From: Methanoregulaceae archaeon UBA467
GTDB lineage: Archaea > Halobacteriota > Methanomicrobia > Methanomicrobiales > Methanospirillaceae
DNA: 64,000 nt
Reading direction: 5' to 3'
Assembly: GCA_002503825.1 (NCBI GenBank)
Contig: DASP01000005.1
Location: 428,073-492,072, forward strand
Below are positions 1-8,781 of the stretch, one piece after another. How positions within the stretch are numbered: the stretch's first letter is position 1; every line of letters starts with the position of its first letter. The position numbers were made by a program, and so were the translations under genes. The notes under the pieces were generated by a model. It worked only from the letters and a program-made list of their open reading frames with translations, ran no database searches and was not told the origin of the DNA.

Positions 1-606
1 ATACCCGAGCGCCCCGTAACAGGCGGTCTCGTGTTCGGTTTCCATCCCGCTTACCTCGATTACCACCTGCGGCTGCCGGTTTTTTACAAGGTGCAGCCCG
101 AATTCAGGGGTTTTTCCGATGATGGCCGCAGCAAGTGCACTAGGGCCCCCCTCCCGGTTTGTACGGGCACCGATGACCGAGTTCGCGTATGCGACAGCTG
201 ACGATTCAGACCATGAAAGGTGATCACCGTAGCTGGTGATATGAAGGTAATATGGTGTACAGGTACACTCCATCTTCACACCGAGGCGCACATAGGCATC
301 GATTACCTCCTGTTGCTTCTGTGCGAACGAATACCCGATCCCCATCTCTCTCCAGCGCATCCTGTCCATCCCAACCGGGTTGAGGACGGTCGGCACCACC
401 ACCCTTGCCTCAAGGCTCTGAAGCCATTTAAGACCCCATTCACCGATGGTCTTGTAAGACGCCCCGCTTACCTGTGCACTCCGGATCGGAACCATCCGCT
501 CTGCTCCAAAGACCTTCCCGAGCGCGAAGAGGATCTCCATCATCTTCGCCTTTGTCTCGCCGTATTCGCCCGAGAGTATCAGTTCATCGTCTTTATCGAG
601 GTGCAC
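1..606 (-). CDS. Aconitase X (AcnX) catalytic subunit, partial (3' end outside window)
   Basis: The first 202 codons of an AcnX (DUF521) large subunit read leftward and run off the window edge. The N-terminus (HLDKDDELILSGEYGE) and the stretch with SGASYKTIGEWG followed by WLQSLEA and PTVLNPVGMD are typical of this family. Further on, a CTPYY segment and a GARTNREGGPSALAAAIIGKTP-type region supply the probable cysteine and glycine-rich active-site parts. The chosen GTG start at 606 lies two bases after the UbiD-family stop codon (609-611), so the two genes are almost certainly co-transcribed. In archaea AcnX acts as phosphomevalonate dehydratase in the modified mevalonate pathway. That role is inferred from the family and from the adjacent UbiD gene. 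The small subunit is not visible here. Confidence 0.88.
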   Translation of the reverse strand, partial: MHLDKDDELILSGEYGETKAKMMEILFALGKVFGAERMVPIRSAQVSGASYKTIGEWGLKWLQSLEARVVVPTVLNPVGMDRMRWREMGIGYSFAQKQQEVIDAYVRLGVKMECTCTPYYLHITSYGDHLSWSESSAVAYANSVIGARTNREGGPSALAAAIIGKTPEFGLHLVKNRQPQVVIEVSGMETEHETACYGALGY

Positions 607-608
607 GT

Positions 609-1847
609 TCAGTCCCACCCGGCCCTGACAAATTCCTTTTCGCGGCCCATGACCATTGTGGCATCGACCCCGACCTTGACATTCGTTCCGTCTTCGGCCT
701 GGCACGGATCGAGCGACGAACCCCTCGCACCGGTGATGACCATGACGTCCCGGTCACCCCTGACACGGGTTGCAATGGCAAATTCGACATCTTCCGGGTT
801 CGTCGGATCGATGTCCTCATCAACTACGATAACGTGTTTCAGGGACGTGTGCGCTGCGAATGCCGCCATTATCGCGTTTTTTGCATCTCCCTGCGTGTTT
901 TTGCGGATTTGCACGACCGCATGGAAATACCCGCAGCCGCCGGTCGTCAGCACCACGTTCCGGACCTGGGTCACACCCGCCACTGCCCGGAAGATTGTCG
1001 GTTCGTAGGGTGCACCCATCAGTATCTTGTGCTCGTTTCCGCCAGGCAGGATCCCGTGGTAGATACACCCGGGTTTCAGGTGCATCCCTGTAAATTCAAT
1101 GACCGGCTGACTCCGGATTACATCATATGTCCCGGAGATATCCACGAACGGCCCTTCAGGCGTGCACTCACTGCCGATGTACCCCTCGAGAATGATCTCG
1201 GCGTCGGGAACGATCACACCGTTCGAACATCTACTGACCCGGATCTCGCCACCGAGAAGTTCAGCCGCATATGCAAGCTCTTTTCCTGCCGGCACTCTCG
1301 TGCAACTGGCAAACGTGACTGCCGGGTGCACCCCGATCGCCACCGCCACCGGAAGTCGGTCACCATGTGCGAGGGCGGTCTTCAGAAGCGTATGAGTGTG
1401 ACGCCCTTCAACCAGGCGCGCAGCAACGCGTTTTTCATCAAGACAGAGCATGCGATGGATAGAGGCATTTTCAACGTCGTTATATTTTGAAAAGACAATT
1501 CCCGCCGTGATATACGCGCCTGCATCCTTTGGAAAATGTTTCATTACCGGGATTTTCGAAAGGTCAGGTGTCGTGCACCGGACCGTGCCGTCCCTCACCA
1601 CATCTCCGTGGTATCCTGCCTGTGACAGTCTGCTGACAATTTCACTTTCATCAATCGCGATGGCCTTTGCAAGAGACGCACGAGTCGCCGTGACATTCAT
1701 GACTGCGCGTGCACCGCCGATATTATGGAAAAAAAGGATTTTATTGGTCTTACTTGCCATTTTAGGGGCGGAAAACTCCTCGTTACAGGGCTCATCGATA
1801 TCGGTGACCTCCCCGTACTCCCTCATCTGTTCGATAAATGTGCGCAT
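609..1847 (-). CDS. UbiD-family decarboxylase, probable anhydromevalonate phosphate decarboxylase
   Basis: A 412-residue UbiD-fold decarboxylase. Visible family features are the AIGVHPAVTFAS stretch, VPDAEIILEGYI followed by EGPFVDISGTYD, and the late HVIVVDEDIDP segment. UbiD enzymes need prenylated FMN. In archaea the UbiD homologue next to AcnX converts trans-anhydromevalonate 5-phosphate to isopentenyl phosphate, and the AcnX gene follows two bases downstream here. The longest frame starts at 1928, but ATG 1847 (MRTFIEQ) is preferred: it has GGTGA about seven bases upstream and begins where the family usually begins. A menaquinone/ubiquinone-type UbiD is the alternative, made unlikely by the partner gene. 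Confidence 0.9.
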   Translation of the reverse strand: MRTFIEQMREYGEVTDIDEPCNEEFSAPKMASKTNKILFFHNIGGARAVMNVTATRASLAKAIAIDESEIVSRLSQAGYHGDVVRDGTVRCTTPDLSKIPVMKHFPKDAGAYITAGIVFSKYNDVENASIHRMLCLDEKRVAARLVEGRHTHTLLKTALAHGDRLPVAVAIGVHPAVTFASCTRVPAGKELAYAAELLGGEIRVSRCSNGVIVPDAEIILEGYIGSECTPEGPFVDISGTYDVIRSQPVIEFTGMHLKPGCIYHGILPGGNEHKILMGAPYEPTIFRAVAGVTQVRNVVLTTGGCGYFHAVVQIRKNTQGDAKNAIMAAFAAHTSLKHVIVVDEDIDPTNPEDVEFAIATRVRGDRDVMVITGARGSSLDPCQAEDGTNVKVGVDATMVMGREKEFVRAGWD

Positions 1848-2023
1848 GACTTTCACCCAAATGGTCCGGGAACGTGATCTGAAACCATGACAGATCTGGT
1901 GCGGCTCCGGCCTCTGTTGAGCATTCATTGGGCTTTTGATCTAATAAAAGAACTGAGCGGGATTAATTTACCACACGGAGAACAAACGGGAGATTCCAGC
2001 CGGGCATTCTCTTGAACACCCGT

Positions 2024-3082
2024 TTACAAGGGATGAATTGTCTGAAGCACCACCCCGTTTTTCACTATCCTGATAGTCCCGCCACTCGATGAGACAACGA
2101 TCCCGACCGAGCGGGTCTCCCGCGTGAGTGCAGCGACCGACGTATGTCGTGTCCCGAGCCCCTTCGGGAGGCTGACCCCGCCGGTATCGATCGTGATAAG
2201 CCTCCCGGCGGCTTCGGCCACCCCTTCATCGCTTATCACGAATATTCCGTCGATCCTTGAAAATTCCTTGATATTTTCCCTGAATGCCTGGTCTGTCACC
2301 ATCTTCTCTGAGGGTGGATGTCCCTCGAACGGGTTGAGGATAAGCTGGCGGGATCGTTCCATTACGTGTGCAGCATCCCCGACAACGAGTGCGGTACCGA
2401 CCGGTTTTCCTTCCCGCCCTTCACGTGCCAGATCCTGTGCAATATCAAGGGCCGCCTCGAAGACGGCAGGGCGAATCGATGTCCCCTGGGTAAGAACTGC
2501 TGAAAGTCTCCTGTTCAACGCAGCTTTTCCCGTGTATGGCATCCGTTTCACCGGGCCCGGTCCGCTCACGAACGCCCGCGACCCGTATCGCATGACAACG
2601 AGTGTTGCGAGGATAAGGACGGCACTCACCATACCGACGAGCCAGGAAATAACCTGCAGGTCATACGTCCCTGACTTTCTGGTCACCGGTGCCACAGGTC
2701 CGGCAGATGCTGATGAAGACGACCCGGCCGGGATAGCAGTTACTGACACGGATATATCCTCAGGGACCCCTGCCTGAAGAAATGCTGTACCTGTCTCTCC
2801 TGCATCGGGCAGCGAAAAAAAGTCGTTTCCTGAACTGTTTCCTGCGGCCCTGAGAATATCTTCCATCGAGGATGTAATACCCGTAGAATCCCTTAAATCT
2901 GCAATCATGCCTGATGAAACGGATGCAAACGGCAAACCCGGCCGGTCAAGGGATATTAAAAAATCGTGCGCATCCTGGTGAAAAGAGTCCGGTGCTGCAG
3001 CTGCACTATTCCCTGACACCCCCGGACAGAAAAAGACGGCGGAAAAGAGTATAAAAAATACGAAAACGGTCCGCTGATGCAT
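2024..3082 (-). CDS. Membrane-anchored diadenylate cyclase (DisA_N/DAC domain) protein
   Basis: A 352-residue protein with a signal-like hydrophobic N-terminus (1-24), an outside segment rich in Ser/Ala/Gly (about 25-140), one membrane helix (about 144-164) and a cytoplasmic DisA_N domain (about 190-345). In the DAC domain the first motif reads DGI (278-280) instead of the usual DGA. The second reads GTRHT (310-314), so RH is kept but the third basic residue of RHR is not. The SDEGVAEAAGR and VVSSSGGT stretches are classical for the fold. The family makes cyclic di-AMP from two ATP. The external segment suggests signal input from outside the cell, which is inference. The start is the ATG at 3082; no strong ribosome binding site is seen. 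It stands alone, with a diverged dispersed repeat upstream. Confidence 0.8.
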   Translation of the reverse strand: MHQRTVFVFFILFSAVFFCPGVSGNSAAAAPDSFHQDAHDFLISLDRPGLPFASVSSGMIADLRDSTGITSSMEDILRAAGNSSGNDFFSLPDAGETGTAFLQAGVPEDISVSVTAIPAGSSSSASAGPVAPVTRKSGTYDLQVISWLVGMVSAVLILATLVVMRYGSRAFVSGPGPVKRMPYTGKAALNRRLSAVLTQGTSIRPAVFEAALDIAQDLAREGREGKPVGTALVVGDAAHVMERSRQLILNPFEGHPPSEKMVTDQAFRENIKEFSRIDGIFVISDEGVAEAAGRLITIDTGGVSLPKGLGTRHTSVAALTRETRSVGIVVSSSGGTIRIVKNGVVLQTIHPL

Positions 3083-3249
3083 GCAACAATTACACTATTC
3101 CATTGTTATTTACGTGAAATGATAAATAATCATTGAAATGAATGATTGGGACCGGTGCCCGTACCAGGGATATCCTGCACCGGGGTGAATTATGAAACCG
3201 GGGTGAGGAAACACCATCATAAAGGATTATATCGCGGACAGGATGTCCC

Positions 3250-3330
3250 GGGCCGTACTCACTGTACTGACCCTCCGGCAGCAAATGCCCGGCCGTGGTA
3301 GCGCCCCGGTAATACGACAGGGACCGGTCT
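3250..3330 (-). repeat. Diverged copy of the GCACGG dispersed repeat
   Basis: Read on the minus strand this stretch holds GGTCCCTGTCGTATTACC followed by GGGGCGCT, a CGGCCGGGCAT core, and GAGTACGG. These match the order of blocks in the better copies at 7.95, 13.85 and 33.97 kb (GGTCCCTATCGCATTACGG, GGGGCATCAGCCC, GGAGTGCGG). It is the least conserved of the recognised copies. The rest of the 445-base gap between 3082 and 3528 shows no gene I can support; a 64-codon frame at 3090-3284 is partly made of this repeat. Confidence 0.5.
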
Positions 3331-3527
3331 CCCTGCTTTTTTTTGGAAAATGAAGGCTCTTTTAAACATATATGAAAAGGGAGTTCACACCCGGATGCTG
3401 AAAATGCCCGTTTTAAATCCCATTATACTGGTGTTCCTTCAGGCATACACATGGGACACCCTTCCCTCACTGTTCCTGCTGATGTATTGATATAAGGATT
3501 TCAACTGGGCCCGGGAAACAGAGATGA

Positions 3528-3971
3528 TCACACTCTCGGCGGTGAATAGAACCTGAACCGGAATTGTGATTCCTCGAGTTTTTTTGCGCCGGCGGGATCG
3601 AGGTCTTTTCGTACTGCCCTGACAATATTATTCAGGATATTCAGCTGCTTGAGCACCTCGTAATCACTGTCCTGGCACTCGTTTAAAAAATCGAGCAGTT
3701 CGTTCACGTGCTTCAGGACCTCTTTGCCAGCCACGATATTCAACCTGTTCAGGGTGTAGGCGAGGTGCATCTTTGCCCGGTCGAGCTTGTACCCGTCATC
3801 ACCTGCGACATTTAATTCGGTAATGGCATGAAACAGCTCCTCGTAGACTTTGAGTTTATACCTGTTCCTGACAAGTGTCAGTTCGCGGCCCTGCGTCAGA
3901 ACATACGTAACGCACAGGGCGGCAATTATTATGATAACTCCTGTTGTTACGACAATCCAGTATTCCAGCAC
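3528..3971 (-). CDS. Small membrane-anchored protein with helical cytoplasmic part
   Basis: A 147-residue protein with one N-terminal membrane helix (about residues 5-26) followed by a charged, mostly helical domain. That domain is rich in Leu, Glu, Lys and Asn (LDRAKMHLAYTLNRLNI and VLKHVNELLDFLNE), consistent with a coiled coil or helical bundle. It starts with GTG at 3971, preceded by a strong GAGGGGG Shine-Dalgarno seven or so bases away, so it is very likely expressed. I do not recognise the family. It lies upstream of no obvious partner; the HD-domain gene ends 100 bases before its own start region on the same strand. Confidence 0.7.
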   Translation of the reverse strand: MLEYWIVVTTGVIIIIAALCVTYVLTQGRELTLVRNRYKLKVYEELFHAITELNVAGDDGYKLDRAKMHLAYTLNRLNIVAGKEVLKHVNELLDFLNECQDSDYEVLKQLNILNNIVRAVRKDLDPAGAKKLEESQFRFRFYSPPRV

Positions 3972-4077
3972 AAAATCCCCCTCGCTGTGAGTTTTGTTTT
4001 ATCGCTCATAAATTTTTGTTTTTAAATTCGGGGAGGAGAGTGATATGCAGCTGCCCCTGATTCCCCGGGTTGTTTTT

Positions 4078-5295
4078 TCAGGTGCGTTCCCAGCACTGGA
4101 GCGTATCCTGCATTGTAAACGGCTTTATCCGGATGACTTCCCGTGCGGCAGCACCGACTTTTGTACGGTACTCCGGCAGGGTATAGACTCCAAGCCTCCA
4201 CTGGCCTCTACGCGTCTCATTTAACGTATGTAGCAGGGGTGAAACTTCCTCAAGACCAAGGAACCGGTGCTGGTTCTTTACCTGCACGTGAATTGACATA
4301 TCCCCGGGAAAACGGGGGATATCGACAAGTACTTCGTGCGGTTCAAGACCCGCATGCTCTGCAATGCCTGCCGCAAGCAGCCTCATTTTTTCATTGTTGC
4401 AGTCCGCTGACACTGCTGCGGCGTTGACCTGTTCCTGACCGATGTAGAGGGCCCGTTTGTACATCCTCCTGTTATAAATCATGTCTGCCATCGCGACAGC
4501 CACGGGAGATGCTGAACCGGAGAGTTCATGCATGCACTCCGCATCATCTTTTTTCATCAGTTTTTCTGCCGTTCCCGGACTGCTCTCCATCACGTGTGAA
4601 TAAACCGCCTGGTGAAACATCATCTCCGCTATCCTGCTTACATGGTGGAAATAAACGGCAGGCCTCATCAGTGTACGGGCAATAAGCAGCGATTCTGCTG
4701 CATTGATACCACTCTCGTGCAATACGACGGTTCCTTCAGCCAGGATTGTACTGCGTATCAGCCGGTGAGCGTCCACGGTGCCGTATGGTGCACCGGTATA
4801 GTGGGCATCCCGCAGGAGGTAGTCCATCCGGTCCACATCCAGTTCTCCATGGATGATGCCCGAGAGCGGATGGGTGCCCTGGATGAGGCCGGTAACCTCG
4901 TCAACCGGAATACCCTGTTCATCGAGGATGTCCGGAATAACATCATCCTGAAGCACCGGGGTTATATCGTGGTGCGACCGGTGACAGAACTCCTCCATGG
5001 CAGGCTCGACGGAGTGCGAAAAAGGCCCGTGCCCGACATCATGGAGAAGCGCTGCTGCCACGACAAGCCGGTGGTCCTCAGGCCCGAGATCAAGCTGGCG
5101 GCACATCACGTCAGCAAGATACATAGTCCCGAGCGAGTGCTCGAACCGTGTATGGTTTGCCCCGGGATACACAAGATACGAAAAACCAAGCTGCTTGATG
5201 TACCTGAGCCGCTGGAGGAGGGGTGAATCAAGAAGCGGCAGAATACAATCCTCGACCTCGATATACCCGTGGACCGGATCCTTGATGATTTTCAT
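4078..5295 (-). CDS. HD-domain phosphohydrolase (SAMHD1/dGTPase-like)
   Basis: A 405-residue HD-superfamily protein. The N-terminus MKIIKDPVHGYIEV and the RLRYIKQLGFSYLVYPGA and TRFEHSLGTMYLA stretches are diagnostic of the archaeal/bacterial branch related to SAMHD1 and dNTP triphosphohydrolases. The metal ligands appear as H in TRFEHS, HD in ALLHDVGHGPFSHS, and a later D in GELDVDRMDYLLRD. The expected activity is hydrolysis of a nucleotide triphosphate or related phosphoester. The substrate cannot be read from sequence. It is divergent from cofD, with 44 bases between the two starts, so they may share a control region. Confidence 0.88.
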   Translation of the reverse strand: MKIIKDPVHGYIEVEDCILPLLDSPLLQRLRYIKQLGFSYLVYPGANHTRFEHSLGTMYLADVMCRQLDLGPEDHRLVVAAALLHDVGHGPFSHSVEPAMEEFCHRSHHDITPVLQDDVIPDILDEQGIPVDEVTGLIQGTHPLSGIIHGELDVDRMDYLLRDAHYTGAPYGTVDAHRLIRSTILAEGTVVLHESGINAAESLLIARTLMRPAVYFHHVSRIAEMMFHQAVYSHVMESSPGTAEKLMKKDDAECMHELSGSASPVAVAMADMIYNRRMYKRALYIGQEQVNAAAVSADCNNEKMRLLAAGIAEHAGLEPHEVLVDIPRFPGDMSIHVQVKNQHRFLGLEEVSPLLHTLNETRRGQWRLGVYTLPEYRTKVGAAAREVIRIKPFTMQDTLQCWERT

Positions 5296-5339
5296 CAGAA
5301 TAGTAAAGAATCTTGATATAGAGGTGATAAAAGTATTGA

Positions 5340-6242
5340 GTGATGATAACCTTCCTTTCCGGCGGGACCGGCACTCCGAAGCTTATCAGGGGCATGAGGA
5401 GATTTCTTGACGACGAAGAGATCTCTGTCGTGGTAAACACCGCCGAGGACATCTGGACCGGCGGAAGTCATCTTTCTCCTGACATCGATACGGTGATGTA
5501 CCTCTTCTCCGGGGATTTGAACACCGACACATGGTGGGGAATAAAGGGAGATACCTTTGTAACCCACGAACAGCTCATCCGGCTTGGAGTGGATGAATTC
5601 ATCGCCCTCGGCGACCGGGACCGGGCCACGAATATCGCCCGTGGCGAGCTCCTCCGCAACGGTGCAACCCTTACGGAAGCGACGATGACACTCTCAAAGG
5701 CGCTCGGCGTGAAGGCCTGCGTCCTTCCCATGACCGATACCGTGGTAACAACACACATCCGGACAGGGGGCCGGCTTATCCATTTCCAGGAATACTGGGT
5801 GAAGCACCGGGGGACTCTTCCGATTGAAGAAGTGGTGCGGGAACCTGCAGTTCCCCCGGTGGCAACACCTGAGGTGAAGAAGGCACTCATGGACAGCGAC
5901 GCCGTCATCATAGGTCCGAGCAACCCCATTACCAGCATTCTCCCCATCCTCGAGTGCAAAGGTGTGCCCGAAGCGCTGGAAGGTGCACGCGTTATCGCGA
6001 TCAGTCCCTTCATCGGGGATATGCCCGTGAGCGGGCCTGCAGCCCAGCTGATGCGTGCCAGAGGAATGGAACCGAATACTGTGGATACATTTCGTTTATA
6101 TGAGAAATTTACTGATATTTTCATCCAGGATATACGTGATACGCATCCTTTTGACGGATCTCTCGCACTTGATACCCTGATGACCGGGCCGGACCAGAGT
6201 ACCGCGCTTGCAGAGAATATTCTGCGGCTCGTGCGCCATTAG
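5340..6242 (+). CDS. cofD: 2-phospho-L-lactate transferase (coenzyme F420 biosynthesis)
   Basis: A 300-residue CofD. It opens with TFLSGGTGTPKLIRGM, the nucleotide-binding start of the family. It continues with VVVNTAEDIW, SPDIDTVMYLFSG, LGDRDRATNIAR and the later GPSNPITSILPIL block, all highly typical. CofD joins 2-phospho-L-lactate (or a related phosphoacid) from its guanylylated form to the deazaflavin Fo, giving F420-0. F420 is the central hydride carrier of hydrogenotrophic methanogens. The start is GTG 5340, with ATG 5343 equally possible; a GAGGTGAT ribosome binding site sits at 5321-5328. No other cof gene is adjacent. Confidence 0.95.
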   Translation: MMITFLSGGTGTPKLIRGMRRFLDDEEISVVVNTAEDIWTGGSHLSPDIDTVMYLFSGDLNTDTWWGIKGDTFVTHEQLIRLGVDEFIALGDRDRATNIARGELLRNGATLTEATMTLSKALGVKACVLPMTDTVVTTHIRTGGRLIHFQEYWVKHRGTLPIEEVVREPAVPPVATPEVKKALMDSDAVIIGPSNPITSILPILECKGVPEALEGARVIAISPFIGDMPVSGPAAQLMRARGMEPNTVDTFRLYEKFTDIFIQDIRDTHPFDGSLALDTLMTGPDQSTALAENILRLVRH

Positions 6243-6330
6243 CTCTTTCATACCTGCACATCCTTTTTCTCCCGGAATTCGATACATATTAAAAGGAAAT
6301 CAAACAGATAATCGATGAGAAGTGGCGTGT

Positions 6331-7593
6331 ATGGGGGTAATGAAATCATTAAGGGGGGTCCTTGCCGGTGAAACACCGGGAGATGACCCCGAAACAGGCA
6401 CTGATGCCCGCGATATGGAGCATGTCTTAAAGGCCCTGACCTATGGCGATGTTGACGATCGCCTGAATGCAATACGTGCGGTGGGAGAACTCGGGGAATC
6501 ATTTCTCGTCCCGCTGGTAAAGGCACTTGAAGACGAATACTGGATTATCAGGCGGGGGGCGTCGGACACGCTGGCAAAGATCGGCCCTGCCGCGGTCGAT
6601 CCCCTTATAGGGATACTCAGGTCGGAGAACCCTGACACACAGAGAGAGACGCAGCGGGCGCTTGTATTGATTGGCGAACCTGCAGTTGAACAACTGATAC
6701 TGGCCATGCATGACGAAAACAAGTATGTCAGGCGCAGCGTTATTGAAATTCTCGGGATTATGCGCGTGCCACAAGCCGTCCCGGGCATCATCGCAGGGCT
6801 TTCTGATGAAGAGCCGCTCGTGCGCCAGCAGTCAGCAATCACTCTCCGGAATTACAACCAGCCTGATTCAGTGGGGTCACTGATCAGGCTTCTCGCTGAT
6901 GAGAACGGCTATGTGCGTATGGCCGCTGTGGAAACTCTCTGTGTCATAGGGCTGCCATCCATCGAGCCGCTGATATCCGCCCTTGCAGAAAATGATGCCG
7001 AACTTCAGCAGCGCGTCTCGCTTGCCCTTACCTCCATCGGAACCCCGTCGGTCGAATACCTCATTTCGGGCCTTGAGAATGAGAACACGGAGGTAAAGCG
7101 GTGTTGTGCGTACATTCTCGGCCGGATATGCGATACCCGCGCAATACCCGCACTCGTTGTATCACTCGGTGACCCTGAAAGGGATGTCAGGCGTGAGGCC
7201 GTCGGTGCACTGGCCGATCTGGGAGATGATGCAGTTCCCGCCCTCTCACGTGCATTCCATGACGGTGACCAGGTCGTCCGAAACGGTGCGATGGAGGCGT
7301 TATGGAGAATCGGGCCACGGGCAACGCGCCCGGTCATAGACATGCTTTCTGATCCGAAATCAGATATCCGTAAACGTGCTGCACTTCTCCTTGGGGAGAT
7401 CGGCGATATCAGCTCTGTTGAACCGCTCGCACGGGTCCTGACCGACGACAGCCCCGTGGTCAGGAGAGAAGTCTTCGAGGCAATCGAGATGATAAAAATC
7501 CGGAGCGGGTATTCACGCCCGGTCCAGGAGATAAAAAGCGGAGCATATGAAAATCCCCAGGACGAAGACAGAACGAAAAAGAGCAGCTGGTAA
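6331..7593 (+). CDS. HEAT-repeat (PBS-lyase type) scaffold protein
   Basis: About 420 residues made almost entirely of roughly 31-residue HEAT-like units of the PBS-lyase type. The unit is recognisable as (I/V)xPLIxxL, then DExxxVRxxAxxxLGxIG. About a dozen units follow a 35-residue charged lead. These repeats form a superhelical solenoid that binds other proteins; no catalytic motif is present. ATG 6331 was chosen over GTG 6322 because GATGAG lies about ten bases ahead of it, but ATG 6340 is also possible. Function and partner are unknown. It is 90 bases downstream of cofD and may be on the same transcript. Confidence 0.85.
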   Translation: MGVMKSLRGVLAGETPGDDPETGTDARDMEHVLKALTYGDVDDRLNAIRAVGELGESFLVPLVKALEDEYWIIRRGASDTLAKIGPAAVDPLIGILRSENPDTQRETQRALVLIGEPAVEQLILAMHDENKYVRRSVIEILGIMRVPQAVPGIIAGLSDEEPLVRQQSAITLRNYNQPDSVGSLIRLLADENGYVRMAAVETLCVIGLPSIEPLISALAENDAELQQRVSLALTSIGTPSVEYLISGLENENTEVKRCCAYILGRICDTRAIPALVVSLGDPERDVRREAVGALADLGDDAVPALSRAFHDGDQVVRNGAMEALWRIGPRATRPVIDMLSDPKSDIRKRAALLLGEIGDISSVEPLARVLTDDSPVVRREVFEAIEMIKIRSGYSRPVQEIKSGAYENPQDEDRTKKSSW

Positions 7594-7855
7594 CCACGTC
7601 CCACATTTTTCCCGGATGCCGTGCGGCCTACTCGTGCTTCACTGGTATACCCCCGGTTTTTTCGTCTTCCATGTCAATACCGGTTCCATTGGCAAGTAGA
7701 TATGAAAAAAAGGCGTTCTGTTGAAACGGACATGAACCAGTAAGATTTACTCCGGAACCATGAAAATGTCCATTCAAAATCTCTCATATTGTGGGTAGTT
7801 CCAGTATTTTCATTCGAAATCCTCATTTTGATAAAACCTGTTTGATCTATTTCCC

Positions 7856-8069
7856 TGACAGGAGGGGTTGCAACCCTCCCCGCCCCACCCCGCTAAGCGA
7901 GGGTCTGCAGGCAGGGTTGAGGGGGATTCTGTTATATTTTAAAGAACTACGCACGGTCCCTGTCGCATTGTGGGGACGCACGCATACGGCGGGGCATCAG
8001 CCCCGGGAGTGTCGTGATGAGGAGTGCGGCGAAAGTGGTATATTGAGTGCAGGAGGGTGTCAACAGAAC
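7856..8069 (+). repeat. Composite dispersed repeat, copy 1 (palindrome part plus GCACGG part)
   Basis: Two conserved blocks in tandem. Block A (7856-7926) begins with the hairpin GACAGGAGGGGTTGCAACCC and ends with GGCAGGGTT. Block B (7951-8069) begins with GCACGGTCCCTGTCGCATTG, holds GGGGCATCAGCCCCGGGAGT, then GGAGTGCGGC, and ends with GTGTCAACAGAA. The same A-B order, orientation and roughly 25-base AT-rich spacer recur in inverted direction at 13.8-14.0 kb, and in weaker form at 14.8-15.0 kb. The remaining sequence of the 636-base gap (7594-8229) shows no supportable gene; a 107-codon frame at 7791-8114 is mostly repeat. Confidence 0.8.
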
Positions 8070-8229
8070 GAAAAATTGCTCTTCTCCCTGGTGTGCAGGA
8101 ATATTCATTATTAAAGGCCGTATGTCGGGATGGTTGCCCGCACCTTACACCCGCCATGATACCCCCGGCCCTTGAAAATTCGACCGGTTCACACGCGGGG
8201 GTGGTGTCCCTGCGTCCCGGAATGGTGTG

Positions 8230-8781
8230 TTATTCAACAAGGACGAACGATGAACTCTGCGCGTATGCCTTCACGGTTATCCCGCTGATCGAGACAAGAT
8301 ACGTATCCGGAGCAAAATTGCCCGTATCGAGCGGATAGCTCCAGCTGTTTACACTGTTCATGGTTCCTTTTTCAACGGTGACGACCGCAGATGCCCCGTA
8401 AAAACGGCTCTCTTCGCTCTTGTTCGTCGGTCCGAACGAAGCGGACGTGACCTCTATCAGGATCCGGTTGCCGGGACTGAGGATAGTTGTCCCTGATATG
8501 AGGATCGTATCACCCACATGGTATACTCCTCCCGGGACAAACCTGACATTTCCCCTGATCGCCTCCTGGAGTGGGGCCTGGAGGGAGAGAGACTGATACG
8601 GGGTTGGGGACGGTGAAGCGGTTTCGGGGTTGATTTCCGGGATGGGGGTACGCGGAGTGTCAGGTACACCTGTAACGGGTATGCCGGTTCCGGATTCACC
8701 GGGAGGCACATAATTCCCGGTACAACCGCTCAATAAAACTGCACACAGAATAATGAAAGAGAATAACAGTCCTGTCTTCAT
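8230..8781 (-). CDS. Secreted lipoprotein of unknown function
   Basis: A 183-residue protein with a lipoprotein signal (MKTGLLFSFIILCAVLLSGC, cysteine at about 20), a Pro/Thr-rich linker (about 25-65) and a C-terminal beta-rich domain. The domain contains GGVYHVGDTILISGTT and ends in APDTYLVSISGI plus a FVLVE tail. This resembles the Ig-like or S-layer-associated beta domains common in Methanomicrobiales surface proteins. The longer frame to 8976 is rejected: ATG 8781 has AGGAG about nine bases upstream and gives a proper signal peptide. It is most likely attached to the outer face of the membrane. No enzymatic motif is seen. Confidence 0.75.
   Translation of the reverse strand: MKTGLLFSFIILCAVLLSGCTGNYVPPGESGTGIPVTGVPDTPRTPIPEINPETASPSPTPYQSLSLQAPLQEAIRGNVRFVPGGVYHVGDTILISGTTILSPGNRILIEVTSASFGPTNKSEESRFYGASAVVTVEKGTMNSVNSWSYPLDTGNFAPDTYLVSISGITVKAYAQSSSFVLVE

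Noticed and set aside
220..1490. Long plus-strand frames (262 and 338 codons) at 220-1008 and 474-1490
   Set aside because: They are antisense to the AcnX and UbiD genes, which have clear family motifs, and show none of their own.
3090..3284. 64-codon minus-strand frame
   Set aside because: Partly made of a diverged repeat copy; no ribosome binding site and no recognisable features.
7791..8114. 107-codon plus-strand frame
   Set aside because: It is built from the composite repeat and has no family features or ribosome binding site.
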